Source of the DNA: Deltaproteobacteria bacterium
Lineage (GTDB): Bacteria; Myxococcota; UBA727; VGSZ01
NCBI GenBank assembly: GCA_020850995.1
Contig: JADZDP010000051.1
Location: forward strand, 1 to 64,000
DNA: 64,000 bases
Direction of reading: 5' to 3'
Shown: one piece after another, positions 47,927 through 58,093 of the stretch
Layout: each line of letters starts with the position of its first letter
Numbering within the stretch: position 1 is the stretch's first letter
Notes under the pieces: generated by a model
The model's input: only the letters and a program-made list of their open reading frames with translations
Told to the model about the DNA's origin: nothing
Databases searched by the model: none
Position numbers and translations under genes: made by a program

Positions 47927-49216
47927 ATGACGGTGCACCAACAAGCCCCAGCTTCTTCCTCTTCTGTTGGATCTTGGGGCTCGAGACGTGATCAATCGAC
48001 CCCGGTCTCGGGGGATGAGCTGCGCCTTCCAACGTCGCAGCGAGGGCGGGGGCTTCCGACCGCGCGCCCGCACGCCCACGCCCTGCTCGCCACCCTCGTC
48101 GCCGCGTCGCTCTGCGCCTGCCCCGTCACCGACGAGCAAGAGGGCACCAAGGGTCGCGAGGGCGTGGTCTTGTTCGCGGCCGAGACCAATCTCGCGTTCT
48201 CGGCCACGCTGGTAGTGGGCTCCACCACGTCGGTGACCACGGCGCCGGTGGACACGGCCACGCCGCCGGCCGAGGGTGCCACCTTGCGCAGCGCCAACGA
48301 GGCCGTGCTCACCGTGGGCGCGCCCGACGACGACGGCGCCACGCCCATCACGCTGGTCGGGCCCGGACGCGCCGACCTCGAGCTCGCGGCGCCAGACGGC
48401 ACCCTCGTCGACGCCATCGAGGTGAAGGCGGCGGTGCCTGGTGCCACCGCGCTCGTCGACGGCGATCTCTTGGCCGCCTCGTCGGTGCTCGACGCGCGCC
48501 TGCCGGCGGAGTCGTGGGGCTTCCTGGTAGACCGCGAGCTGAGCTTGTTGGTGTCGGCGGTCGATCGTTGCGGTGGCGACCTGCTCGACCTGCACGCCTC
48601 CACCGTGCGCACCGACGACAGCACCACCGCCGACGTGACGGTGAGCGCTGCCGCGCCCGCCAGCTTCACCGCCGAGGCCACCAGCGCCGGCGACGTGGGG
48701 TTGGTGCTCGAGACGCCAGGGCTCGACCCGCTGGTCTACCCGGTGCAGGCCTTCGAACCCGGCGAGGTCGACGAGGTGGCCGTGTCGGCCGCCAGCGCCG
48801 ACGACACCGGGCGCTTGAGCCTGTGGGGCCGCGCGTACTCCAACGACGTCGAGGTGGTGGGCCCGCTGGCGTTCTCGTGGCGCGCCGACGAGCGTGTGAC
48901 GCTATCGGCGTCGAGCGGCCTGGCCATCGAGGTGCAGGTGTCGTTCCCCGCCGAGGGCGAGCCGCCCGACGATCGACCGGCCACGGTCAGCGCCGAGGTG
49001 CTCGGCGAAGAGGGCACGCTCGACTTGTTCACGGCCACGCAAGAGACCGATCGCGGACCGGCTGCCCGCAGCGTCGTCGTCGAGGGCGGCACGGCGTCGG
49101 GGTGCGGCGCCGATCCTTGCGACCCCTTCGCCGCGGCGGCGCTGGTCGCCGCCGTGGCCCTGCGCCGGCGCGTGCGCGCGCTGCGCCGGCGCCTGGCGCG
49201 CGTGGCCGATGGCTGA
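47927..49216 (+). CDS. Secreted lipoprotein before a Gld-type ABC system
   Basis: 429 residues if the ATG at 47927 is used; this gives a 50-residue n-region before the lipobox LVAASLCAC, so the true start may be closer and is not obvious (a CTG at 48020 has GGGGG upstream). The mature part is beta-rich, Ig-like (AVLTVGAPDDDGATPITLVGPGRADLELA). The end is MYXO-CTERM-like: GCGADPCDP, hydrophobic, then a long Arg-rich stretch. Its 3' end overlaps the ABC ATPase gene by eight bases. The 5' end lies just outside the mobile element, which may have replaced the original start region. Confidence 0.55.
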   Translation: MTVHQQAPASSSSVGSWGSRRDQSTPVSGDELRLPTSQRGRGLPTARPHAHALLATLVAASLCACPVTDEQEGTKGREGVVLFAAETNLAFSATLVVGSTTSVTTAPVDTATPPAEGATLRSANEAVLTVGAPDDDGATPITLVGPGRADLELAAPDGTLVDAIEVKAAVPGATALVDGDLLAASSVLDARLPAESWGFLVDRELSLLVSAVDRCGGDLLDLHASTVRTDDSTTADVTVSAAAPASFTAEATSAGDVGLVLETPGLDPLVYPVQAFEPGEVDEVAVSAASADDTGRLSLWGRAYSNDVEVVGPLAFSWRADERVTLSASSGLAIEVQVSFPAEGEPPDDRPATVSAEVLGEEGTLDLFTATQETDRGPAARSVVVEGGTASGCGADPCDPFAAAALVAAVALRRRVRALRRRLARVADG

Positions 49217-49910
49217 CGCGCTGCTGGTCGCCGAGGGCTTGTCGCGCCGCTTCGCCGACGTCGACGCGGTGGCGGGCGTCAGCTTCACGGTGGCGCGCGG
49301 CGAAGTGGTGGGCTTCCTCGGCCACAACGGCGCCGGCAAGAGCACCACGCTGCGCATGCTGGCGGGCGCGCTTTCGCCGAGCGCCGGCCGCGCGCTCGTC
49401 GACGGCCACATGGCCGCGAGCCTGGAGGCGCGCCGACGTGTGGGCTGGCTGCCGGAGACGCCACCGCTCTCTCCCGAGCTCACCGTCGACGAGCAGCTCG
49501 CGTTTGCGGCGTCGCTCAAGGGCTGCAACCCGGCGCGCGAGGTGCCACGCCTGATCGAGCGCTGCGGGCTCGGCGAGCTGCGCCGCCGCACCATGGGCAC
49601 CTTGTCGAAGGGAACCAAGCAGCGCGTGGGTCTGGCGGCAGCGTTGGCCGGCGACCCGCCGCTCTTGCTCCTCGACGAGCCCACCGCGGGCCTCGACCCG
49701 GCGCAGGCGGCGTTTGTGCGCGCGCTGGTGCGCGAGCTGGCGGTCGATCACGCCGTGCTCCTGAGCACGCACCTGGTCTCGGAGGTGTCCGCGCTGTGCG
49801 GTCGCGCGCTCTTGTTGCGTCGCGGTGCCTTGGTGCTCGACGAGCGCGTGGAGGCGCTCAAGGGCAAAGGCCTCGAGGCCACCGTGCTTGGGCTCTTGGA
49901 GGCCGCGTGA
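49209..49910 (+). CDS. ABC-2-type transporter ATPase (GldA-like)
   Basis: 233 residues. Walker A GHNGAGKSTT, signature LSKGTKQRVG, Walker B LLLLDEPTAGLDP and the switch His (LLSTHLV) are complete. ABC-2 exporters of this type with the following two genes resemble gliding-motility GldA/GldF/GldG sets. Substrate unknown. It overlaps the lipoprotein gene before and the permease gene after. Confidence 0.85.
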   Translation: MADALLVAEGLSRRFADVDAVAGVSFTVARGEVVGFLGHNGAGKSTTLRMLAGALSPSAGRALVDGHMAASLEARRRVGWLPETPPLSPELTVDEQLAFAASLKGCNPAREVPRLIERCGLGELRRRTMGTLSKGTKQRVGLAAALAGDPPLLLLDEPTAGLDPAQAAFVRALVRELAVDHAVLLSTHLVSEVSALCGRALLLRRGALVLDERVEALKGKGLEATVLGLLEAA

Positions 49911-50707
49911 TGCGCGCCTTCCTCGGCATCCTGCGCCGCGAGCTCATCGGCACCTTCGCCACGCCGCTCGCGTGGGTGGCGCTGGGCGCGTTCTCCCTCG
50001 TCACGGCGCTGTTGTTCTGGCTCGAGCTGCTCGCCTTCGAGGTGCAGCAACAGCGCGCGACCGCGCTCGGCGACCCCGCGATCCTCGCGCTGCTCGACTT
50101 CAACGACCTGCTGATCGGGTCCACGCTCTTGCATGCGCAGGTGCTGTTGATCTTCGTGGTGCCGGTCTTGAGCATGCGCTTGATCGCCGAGGAAGCGCAG
50201 CGCGGCACCCTCGACGCGCTCTTGGCGGCGCCCGTGCGCACCAGCGTCATCGTGAGCGCCAAGCTCGCCTCCCTGGCGGTGTTCCTGGCGGTGGCGACCG
50301 CGCTCTTGCTCGTCTATCCGGCGCTGTTGGCGCTGCTCGGCCGCGCCGTGGTCGAGGGCGACGGCGTGGTCGATTGGGGGCAGACGCTGCTCGGCTTGGC
50401 GGGCGTCTTCGCGACCGGGCTCGTGTACGCCGCGCTCGGCCTCGCAGTGTCGGCCGCGAGCACGAGCCCGGCGGGGGCGGCCTTGCTGAGCGCGTTGATC
50501 CTGGTGGCGCTCTGGTTTCTCGGCGGCGCGGCCGCGGGCATGACGGGCGTGGGTGGCGCGCTGCTCGCCTGGCTCTCGCCGGCCTCACACCTCGAGCGCG
50601 GCGTGCGCGGCGTGCTCACGCTCGGCGACCTCGCCTACTACGCGAGCGGCACGCTGGCCCTCACGGTCGCCGCGGGAGCGCTCGTCGATGGCCGGAGGCG
50701 CGCATGA
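49910..50707 (+). CDS. ABC-2-type transporter permease (GldF-like)
   Basis: 265 residues, about six transmembrane segments. N-terminal LRRELIGTFATPLAWV is characteristic of the ABC-2 permeases paired with GldA-like ATPases. TGATG overlap with the ATPase and ATGA overlap with the next gene indicate one transcript. It should form the membrane channel. Confidence 0.82.
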   Translation: MRAFLGILRRELIGTFATPLAWVALGAFSLVTALLFWLELLAFEVQQQRATALGDPAILALLDFNDLLIGSTLLHAQVLLIFVVPVLSMRLIAEEAQRGTLDALLAAPVRTSVIVSAKLASLAVFLAVATALLLVYPALLALLGRAVVEGDGVVDWGQTLLGLAGVFATGLVYAALGLAVSAASTSPAGAALLSALILVALWFLGGAAAGMTGVGGALLAWLSPASHLERGVRGVLTLGDLAYYASGTLALTVAAGALVDGRRRA

Positions 50708-52218
50708 GCGGCCCCGCCACCCTGGCGAACGCGCCGCGCGTGCTGGCCCGCGTCTTCCTCGTCGTGGGCGCGGTGGTGTTCGGCACTGCCAGCACCCTGG
50801 GGCTGCTCTTGTTCGGCGCGTCGTCGTGGCTGGCGCGGCTCCCCCTGGCGGTGGGCGCCCTGCTGTTGGTGGCGGGCGCCCTGCTGCGCCGGCGAGAACC
50901 TGGCACGGCGCCTGCGCGCCTGCGCGCCGTGCTCGTGCTCGGCGTGGCGCTCGGCGCCGCTGCGCTGGTGCAGGTGGCGGCCGCGCGCCTCGATGTCAGC
51001 TGGGACGTGACGACGTCGAGGCGCAACACGCTGGCGGAGGCGAGCATCGCCACGGCGCGCGCGCTCGATCGCGAGGTGCTGATCACCGCCTACCTCGAGG
51101 GGCACGATCGCGCCGCCGTGGAGCTCGAGCAGCTGGTGGCCTCGTTTGCGCGCCACACCGACCTGTTGCGCCTGGTGCGCGTGGCGCCCTCCGACGACCC
51201 CGAGGCCGCGCGCGCCGCCGGCGCCTCCGTGGTGGTGCGCGCCGGCGAGCGGGTGCGCAAGCTGCGCTTCGACGCGGGCGCGCCCGACCACGAGGCTGCG
51301 CTCGTGAGCGCGCTGCGCGCCGTCACCACCGATGCGCCGGCGCGTGTGTACTTCACCAGCGGCCACGGCGAGCTCGAGCTTCGCGACGAGAGCGCGCGTG
51401 GCATGTCGCGGCTGCGCGCCGCCCTGCTCGACGAGGGGCTCGAGCCCGTGCCGCTGCCGCTGGCCGTTGCCGGTCGCGTGCCCGACGACGCGCGCGCCGT
51501 GGTGGTGGCGGCGCCGCGCACGACGCTGTCGGCGGCCGAGCTCGAGCTAGTGCGCGCCTACCTCGATGCTGGCGGCCGCCTGCTGGTGTTGTGCGAGCCC
51601 GGCGACGACGGCGGGCTCGGCGGTCTGCTCGGCGGCGTCGGCGTGCAGCTCGTCGACGACGTGGTGCTCGACGGCTCGGCGTTCGCGTCGGTGTTCGGCG
51701 GCCCCGAGATGGCGACGGGCGTGGCCTATGCAGCGCACCCCGTGACGCGCCGCCTCGGCTCGGCCATGACGCACTTCTCGCGGGCGCGCTCCTTGGCCGA
51801 GAACCCCGGGACGCTGGCCACCACCGCTGCGCTGGTGCAGAGCGGCGCCGAGGCCTGGGGCGAGATCGGCCCCGTCACCGCCGAGGCCCGGCGCGACGAC
51901 GTCGACGTGGCCGGCCCGGTGACCTTGGCGCTGGCCGCCGAGCAGGGCGCCACGCGCGTGCTCGTGGTGGGCGACGCGACCTTCGCCACCAACCTCGGCC
52001 TCGGGCTTGGCGCCAACCGTGATCTGGCGCTGAACGCGGTGCTCTGGCTCGCCGAGCGCGAGCAGCAGATCGCGGTGCGCGCGCGCGGTCGCGGCGGCAA
52101 CCTGCTCTTGCTCACGCCGAGCGCACGCGAGCGCGTGGCGTTCTTGCTTTTGTACGGGCTGCCGGCGCTCTTGGTGGCGCTTGGGCTCGCGGTGCACGCG
52201 GTGCGGCGCGCGCGCTGA
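50704..52218 (+). CDS. GldG-like ABC auxiliary membrane protein
   Basis: 504 residues. Four hydrophobic segments, near 14-35, 42-62, 75-95 and at the C-terminus (FLLLYGLPALLVALGLAV), with a soluble domain in between (DVTTSRRNTLAEASIATARAL, then VYFTSGHGELEL). This resembles the GldG/ABC_transp_aux family that accompanies GldA/GldF transporters. The family role is an extracytoplasmic component of the exporter. In bacteria with gliding it is needed for movement; here the function is only inferred from family and order. Confidence 0.8.
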   Translation: MSGPATLANAPRVLARVFLVVGAVVFGTASTLGLLLFGASSWLARLPLAVGALLLVAGALLRRREPGTAPARLRAVLVLGVALGAAALVQVAAARLDVSWDVTTSRRNTLAEASIATARALDREVLITAYLEGHDRAAVELEQLVASFARHTDLLRLVRVAPSDDPEAARAAGASVVVRAGERVRKLRFDAGAPDHEAALVSALRAVTTDAPARVYFTSGHGELELRDESARGMSRLRAALLDEGLEPVPLPLAVAGRVPDDARAVVVAAPRTTLSAAELELVRAYLDAGGRLLVLCEPGDDGGLGGLLGGVGVQLVDDVVLDGSAFASVFGGPEMATGVAYAAHPVTRRLGSAMTHFSRARSLAENPGTLATTAALVQSGAEAWGEIGPVTAEARRDDVDVAGPVTLALAAEQGATRVLVVGDATFATNLGLGLGANRDLALNAVLWLAEREQQIAVRARGRGGNLLLLTPSARERVAFLLLYGLPALLVALGLAVHAVRRAR

Positions 52219-52230
52219 AGGCCGCGTGCG

Positions 52231-52902
52231 CTACGGCACCAGCGGCGCCGGCGCCGCGCTCGCGTCGCGACCCACCGCCGTCACCTCGGTGACGTGGAGG
52301 TCCTCGCCGGTGGCCGCGTCCCAAAAGCGGCTCGGGCCGTGGGTCCACAAGAAGCCCTCGCAGCGCGACACCTCGAAGAGGATGGCGCGCCCACGCCAGC
52401 TGTTCTTGCCCGAGGTGCAGGTACAGGCGTAGTCCCGATCGCCGATGGCACGCTGACAGGGCGCTTCGCGCACGTCGGTGGCGCGGCCCTCGGGCATGAT
52501 GAGCGTCTTCTCGTACAAGCGAAAGGCGTCGCGGTTGTCGGGGTTCTCGAGCCGCACGGGCCGCCCGTCGACCACCTCGTACAGCGCGTCGATGACGTTG
52601 TCGCGCTGGTTCTCCGGCGTGTCGGTCAGCACCTGGATCCACCGACTGCGCTCGCCAGCCGTGCTCAAGGTGACGTCGATGCGCAGGCGCTCGCCCTCTT
52701 GGGCGCGCACCTCCTCGCGCAGCTCCACGGGCGCGGGCGTGAAGGCGCCGCGGTAGCGATAGACGATGAAGTCGCCGGCGCGATAGCGCGTGTGGGGCTC
52801 GGCGGGAGCGCTCGACGGCGCGGGCGGCGAGCTCGCACAGGCAGCGAGCCAGAGGACGATGGCACACAGGGGGTTCGTGGAACGAGGCGAGCGCGGCGAC
52901 AT
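52231..52902 (-). CDS. Hypothetical lipoprotein
   Basis: 223 residues from the ATG at 52902. Lipobox LWLAAC near residue 21. The mature part is a beta-rich domain (YRAGDFIVYRYRGAF, VELREEVRAQEGERLRIDVTLST) with four Cys clustered at the end (CQRAI, CTC, RC). I recognise no family. Convergent with the GldG-like gene (gap 12 bp) and seven bases after the RpfG-like gene on its strand, so probably co-transcribed with it. Confidence 0.6.
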   Translation of the reverse strand: MSPRSPRSTNPLCAIVLWLAACASSPPAPSSAPAEPHTRYRAGDFIVYRYRGAFTPAPVELREEVRAQEGERLRIDVTLSTAGERSRWIQVLTDTPENQRDNVIDALYEVVDGRPVRLENPDNRDAFRLYEKTLIMPEGRATDVREAPCQRAIGDRDYACTCTSGKNSWRGRAILFEVSRCEGFLWTHGPSRFWDAATGEDLHVTEVTAVGRDASAAPAPLVP

Positions 52903-52909
52903 CGGGGGC

Positions 52910-54424
<1,515 letters not shown>

Positions 54425-54430
54425 TGCTCC

Positions 54431-55123
54431 CTACCAGTTCCGGTACACCTGATCCGGGCCTACGCCGCGCTCCAACAGCGCCGCGCCCACCGCCTTCTCC
54501 ATCTCGGGCAGGCCGCACACGAACACGCAGTGGCGCGCCGGCTTGACGAACGAGCGCGGCAGGTGCTCTTGCACATAGCCGCTGGCCCCGTCCCACCCCT
54601 CGGTGGGCCGGCTCAGCACCGGCACCACCTTGATGCCGTGGCCGGCCCAGGCTCCGAAGCGCTCGGTGAACGCGAGCTCGCCCTGGTGCCGAACGCCGTA
54701 GAGCAGCGTGATGTCGCCGAACGCGGTGCGGCGCGGCAAGAGGTGCTCGATCACCGAGCGCAGGGCCGCGATGCCCGAGCCCACGCCAATCAATTGGAGC
54801 GGTCGCCCCTCGGCCTTGGCCAGCGGGAAGCCCTCCCCCTGCGCTCGCCCCACCAGGACGCGATCGTCGGCGCCGAGCGCGCATAGCGGCGCCACGCGCT
54901 CTGGCGGCACCTTGAGCAAGAACTCCATCGCGGCCGTCCCCGGCGGTGACGCGATGACGAACTGGCGCGCCACGCCATCGTCGAGGGTGAGGCGCGCGTA
55001 TTGGCCCGGCACCGTGTGGGCGCCCGCCAGCGCCGTGCCGCGCGTGGCCAGGGCCAACAGCACCTGACGCGACGCGATCTCACGCGCCGACACGATGGGG
55101 AGGGCGAGCGGCGCGTCGCTCAT
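54431..55123 (-). CDS. FNR-like flavin oxidoreductase
   Basis: 230 residues. FAD half: GQYARL then RQFVIASPP (in place of RxYS). NAD(P) half: LIGVGSGIAALRSVI and VFVCGLPEMEKAVGAALLERGV with terminal VYRNW. It moves electrons between NAD(P)H and a carrier; no ferredoxin domain is fused. Located six bases upstream of the RpfG-like gene on the same strand. Divergent from panC. Confidence 0.8.
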   Translation of the reverse strand: MSDAPLALPIVSAREIASRQVLLALATRGTALAGAHTVPGQYARLTLDDGVARQFVIASPPGTAAMEFLLKVPPERVAPLCALGADDRVLVGRAQGEGFPLAKAEGRPLQLIGVGSGIAALRSVIEHLLPRRTAFGDITLLYGVRHQGELAFTERFGAWAGHGIKVVPVLSRPTEGWDGASGYVQEHLPRSFVKPARHCVFVCGLPEMEKAVGAALLERGVGPDQVYRNW

Positions 55124-55158
55124 GATGCGTGGCTACCATAGCCGGGTGGAGTCGGCAT

Positions 55159-56145
55159 ATGGTCCGCGCCATGCCGCCTCGGAAGAAGACAGTCGCCACC
55201 AAGAAACGCCGCGCCTCGGCTCCGCGCCGCCGCGCCACGCGGCCGGTGGGTACCGCGAGCCCCCGCCGGTCATCGCGGCGCCTCGAGCTCTCCACGTCGA
55301 GCTCGGCGGTGCAAGCGCGCATGATGGCGGAGCGCGCCAAAGGCCGCACCATCGGCTTCGTCCCCACCATGGGGGCGCTCCATGCGGGGCATGCCGCGCT
55401 GCTCGACGAGGCGCGCCGCCGCGCCGACCTGGTGGTGTGCAGCGTCTTCGTCAACCCCAAGCAGTTCGGCCCGAGCGAAGACCTGTCGCGCTACCCACGC
55501 CGCCTCGAGGAAGACCGCGCCCTGTGCGAGGCCTGCGGTGTCGACGTGTTGTTCGCTCCTGGCGTCGACGAGGTGTATCCGCCGGGCTTCGACACGCAGC
55601 TGAGTGCCGGGCGCATGGCGTCGTTGCTCGAGGGTGCCGCGCGCCCCGGCCACTTCGACGGCGTGCTCACGGTGGTGGCGCTGTTGTTCTCCGTGGTGCA
55701 GCCGCACTTCGCGGTGTTCGGCGAGAAGGACTACCAGCAGCTCGCGCTCATTCGGCGCATGGTGCGCGACCTGCGCATGACCGTCGAGGTGGTGCCCATG
55801 CCCGTGGTCCGCGACGTCGACGGCCTGGCCCTCTCGTCGCGCAACGCGTACCTGTCGGCGGCCGAGCGCCCCCGCGCCACCGCGCTCTACCGCGCGCTCA
55901 TGGCCGCGCAAGACGAGGTGCAGCGCGGCGTGGTCGACACGGCGCGCCTGGTGGCCGCCGCGCGCGCCGTGCTCGAGGCCACGCCGGGGCTGACGGTGGA
56001 CTACGTCGAGGTGCGCGATCCGCGCTCGCTCGAGCCGCTGGCCACCCTCGACCGCGACGCGCGCGTGCTCTTGGCGGCGCGCCTGGGGTCCGTGCGCCTG
56101 ATCGACAACGGGCCGGTGTTCGCCGGCGTGCGCTACCCGCGCTGA
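55159..56145 (+). CDS. panC: Pantothenate synthetase with basic N-terminal tail
   Basis: 328 residues from the ATG at 55159 with GGGTGGA upstream; PanC of most bacteria is about 280. The enzyme joins pantoate and beta-alanine in coenzyme A synthesis. Motifs: GFVPTMGALHAGH (HIGH-type), GEKDYQQ and LSSRNAYL. The extra first 50 residues are Lys/Arg/Ser/Pro-rich (MPPRKKTVATKKRRASAP), like a histone tail, and precede the conserved start; their role is unknown. PanB is not adjacent. Confidence 0.9.
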   Translation: MVRAMPPRKKTVATKKRRASAPRRRATRPVGTASPRRSSRRLELSTSSSAVQARMMAERAKGRTIGFVPTMGALHAGHAALLDEARRRADLVVCSVFVNPKQFGPSEDLSRYPRRLEEDRALCEACGVDVLFAPGVDEVYPPGFDTQLSAGRMASLLEGAARPGHFDGVLTVVALLFSVVQPHFAVFGEKDYQQLALIRRMVRDLRMTVEVVPMPVVRDVDGLALSSRNAYLSAAERPRATALYRALMAAQDEVQRGVVDTARLVAAARAVLEATPGLTVDYVEVRDPRSLEPLATLDRDARVLLAARLGSVRLIDNGPVFAGVRYPR

Positions 56146-56195
56146 ACGGTGCCGCGGGGCGCCGCAGCCGAGCCTCCTGCTGTATGGTCTGAGCG

Positions 56196-57764
56196 ATGGT
56201 CGCAAGCTCCACACGAGGCGGAACGCGGCGCGCGGTGCTGTATCAGCTGTGCCGCTCGGGTCGGCGCTTCGAGGTGGGCGACGGGGCCATCTCGCTGGCG
56301 CGGGGCGCGCCCTTGGTGCTCGGTCGCAAAGAGGGCGCCACCGTCGAGCCCGGCGTCATCGCCACCGAGGACCCGTGGATGTCGGTGCGCCACGCGCAGG
56401 TCGTGCCGCTCGAGCGCAAAGGCACCGACTCCTCCCGTGGCCTCGAGAAGGGCGCGCCGAGCCGCTGGGTGGTGGAGGACCTGGGCAGCACCAACGGCGT
56501 GCTGGTCAACGGCGTGCCCTCGCGCCGCGCGCCGCTCCTGCACGGCGATCTGATCGAGACCGGCCGCACCTTCTGGCTCTACGTCGAGGAGCCCTCGGTC
56601 GACCCACCGCTCACCGAGCCCGTGGAGCTCGGCGGCATCGCCACCTGGACCCCGTCGTACGGCCGTCAGCTCGCCGAGCTCTTGCCGCGCGTGCCGGGCA
56701 ACGACCACGTGCTGGTGTGCGGCCCGCCGGGCAGCGGCAAGGGCTTCCTGGCGCGCACCGTGCACGTCGTGAGCGGGCGCAGCGGTCGCTTCGTACACCT
56801 CGATTGCCGCGGGCGCCGCGAGCACCGCTTGGCGGCGCTCTTGTTCGGCGACGACGTGCAGCCCGGCCGCCTGCGCGACGCCGACAACGGCACGCTCTTC
56901 TTGGAGAACGTCGAGGCGCTGCCGCTCGAGGTGCAAGATCGGCTGGTAGAGGCCGCGCGCCGCCGCGCGTACTTCCCCGACGGGCGCGCGCGCACCCGCA
57001 GCATCTCGCTGTCGGCGCGCGTCGTGGCGTCCACGGCGGCGCCCATCGAGGACGCGGTGGCCAGCGGCCAGGTGCGGCAAGCGCTGGTCGACGTGCTGGG
57101 CGCGCAGCTGGTGCGCATCCCACCGCTCGAGCACCGCATGCCCGACCTGGGCTTGTTGATCGACGACTTCTTGTCGCGCGCGCGGGGCGCCACGGCCATC
57201 AGCCGCGACGCCTGCCGCGCGCTCTTGCGCTACCCCTTCAAGCTCAACGCGCGCGCCCTTGGTCACGCCGTCGAGGCGGCGGCCGTGTTGGCAGCGACAC
57301 CCGATGACAAGGTGCCCGGCGGCATCGGTGGGCAGATCGAGGTCGTCCATTTGCCCGTCGACGTCGTCGGCCCCGAGCTGCTCAAGCGCATCGTGGTGGG
57401 CGGCGCGCAGTCGGTCCCCGAGAACACCAGCGAGATGACGCCGGTGCCCGGCTCATCGGCGCGCCCGGGGCCCTCGTCGTTCGAGCAAGAGCCCACAGAC
57501 CCCGAGACCGCGAAGGACGCTCACAAGCAAGAGCCCGAACCCGTGCCCGGCTGGCACCCGGCGCCGCGCACCGCGGGCTCGAGCTACTCGCAGCAGCGCC
57601 CGCGCCTCGAGAGCGCCAGCGGCGAGGGCGCGACCATCGAGCCCGCTGACGTGGAAGCGGCGCTGGCGGCCGCCCACGGCAACGTGTCTGCGGCGGCGCG
57701 GGCGCTCGGGCGGCCTCGCGCGCAGCTGCTGCGGCTGATGGCGGAATTCGGCATCGAGCGTTGA
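56196..57764 (+). CDS. FHA domain-AAA-Fis protein, degenerate NtrC type
   Basis: 522 residues. FHA domain at 40-125 (LVLGRKEG, DPWMSVRHAQVV, EDLGSTNGVLVNG). AAA+ domain with Walker A GPPGSGKG (176-183); Walker B LFLENVE, where LFLDE is usual; and the conserved PPLEHRMPDL. Relatives (sigma54 activators) need the GAFTGA loop between these; here LLFGDDVQPGRLRDADNG leaves no GAFTGA. A Fis-type HTH is at 485-520 (VEAALAAAHGNVSAAARALGRPRAQLLRLM). It may still bind DNA and phosphothreonine partners but probably cannot remodel sigma54 polymerase. Long Pro/Glu-rich linker at 405-480. Confidence 0.8.
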   Translation: MVASSTRGGTRRAVLYQLCRSGRRFEVGDGAISLARGAPLVLGRKEGATVEPGVIATEDPWMSVRHAQVVPLERKGTDSSRGLEKGAPSRWVVEDLGSTNGVLVNGVPSRRAPLLHGDLIETGRTFWLYVEEPSVDPPLTEPVELGGIATWTPSYGRQLAELLPRVPGNDHVLVCGPPGSGKGFLARTVHVVSGRSGRFVHLDCRGRREHRLAALLFGDDVQPGRLRDADNGTLFLENVEALPLEVQDRLVEAARRRAYFPDGRARTRSISLSARVVASTAAPIEDAVASGQVRQALVDVLGAQLVRIPPLEHRMPDLGLLIDDFLSRARGATAISRDACRALLRYPFKLNARALGHAVEAAAVLAATPDDKVPGGIGGQIEVVHLPVDVVGPELLKRIVVGGAQSVPENTSEMTPVPGSSARPGPSSFEQEPTDPETAKDAHKQEPEPVPGWHPAPRTAGSSYSQQRPRLESASGEGATIEPADVEAALAAAHGNVSAAARALGRPRAQLLRLMAEFGIER

Positions 57765-57963
57765 ACGGTGCGGCACAGCATCGGCGGCCGGCGATTACCC
57801 GCGAACGAGGCCCGCCGCCCGAGCGCCGGGGGCAGAACAGCGAGCAATCGCTGCCATCTGATCTTCGGTGACGAGCCGGTGCAAGCCCTTGTGCGCGCGG
57901 CGCCACGCACCTTTGCGCACCTTGCGTCTCACGCATGCGGCCAGGCACGATAGCTCGCCTGAT

Positions 57964-57978
57964 CGGGGGATCATGATG
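57964..57978 (+). promoter_or_regulatory. Ribosome-binding site and double ATG of the phase-variable RHS gene
   Basis: cggggga at 57964-57970 is followed by ATG ATG at 57973-57978, a good Shine-Dalgarno distance for either ATG. The ATG at 58094, which the current frame allows, has no such site. Confidence 0.7.
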
Positions 57979-58053
57979 CAGCGAGACCGCGGCGCGAGAG
58001 CTCTCCTCTCCTCTCCTCTCCTCTCCTCTCCTCTCCTCTCCTCTCCTCGCTGA
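57973..58053 (+). other. OFF-state leader ORF, 26 codons
   Basis: From ATG 57973: MMQRDRGARA, then three LLSSP units, then Arg and stop TGA (58051-58053). The LLSSP units are the pentanucleotide repeat read in this frame. One more repeat unit would avoid this stop and enter the RHS frame. Confidence 0.7.
58001..58048 (+). repeat. Pentanucleotide microsatellite, about 9.6 units
   Basis: Uninterrupted (ctctc) repeats, 48 bp, between the start codon with a ribosome site (57973) and the RHS frame. Distance 57973-58094 is 121 bp (1 mod 3); adding 5 bp or removing 10 bp makes it a multiple of three. It has no other interruption, the kind of tract prone to slippage. Confidence 0.9.
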
Positions 58054-58093
58054 TCGGCGCATAGTCACCGCCGCGTTCGTCGTCGCCACTTGC

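Larger units (their letters stand above)
57765..58093. other. Leader region of the RHS gene
   Basis: 329 bases between the FHA-AAA gene and the RHS ATG at 58094. It holds a ribosome-binding site (57964-57970), tandem ATGs, a pentanucleotide repeat and the coding sequence of the missing signal peptide. Upstream of 57960 I see no clear promoter. Confidence 0.6.

Noticed and set aside
47396..47990. Open frame continuing from just after gyrA into the lipoprotein
   Set aside because: The stretch crosses the palindromic element, is low in protein-like pattern, and lacks a signal sequence.
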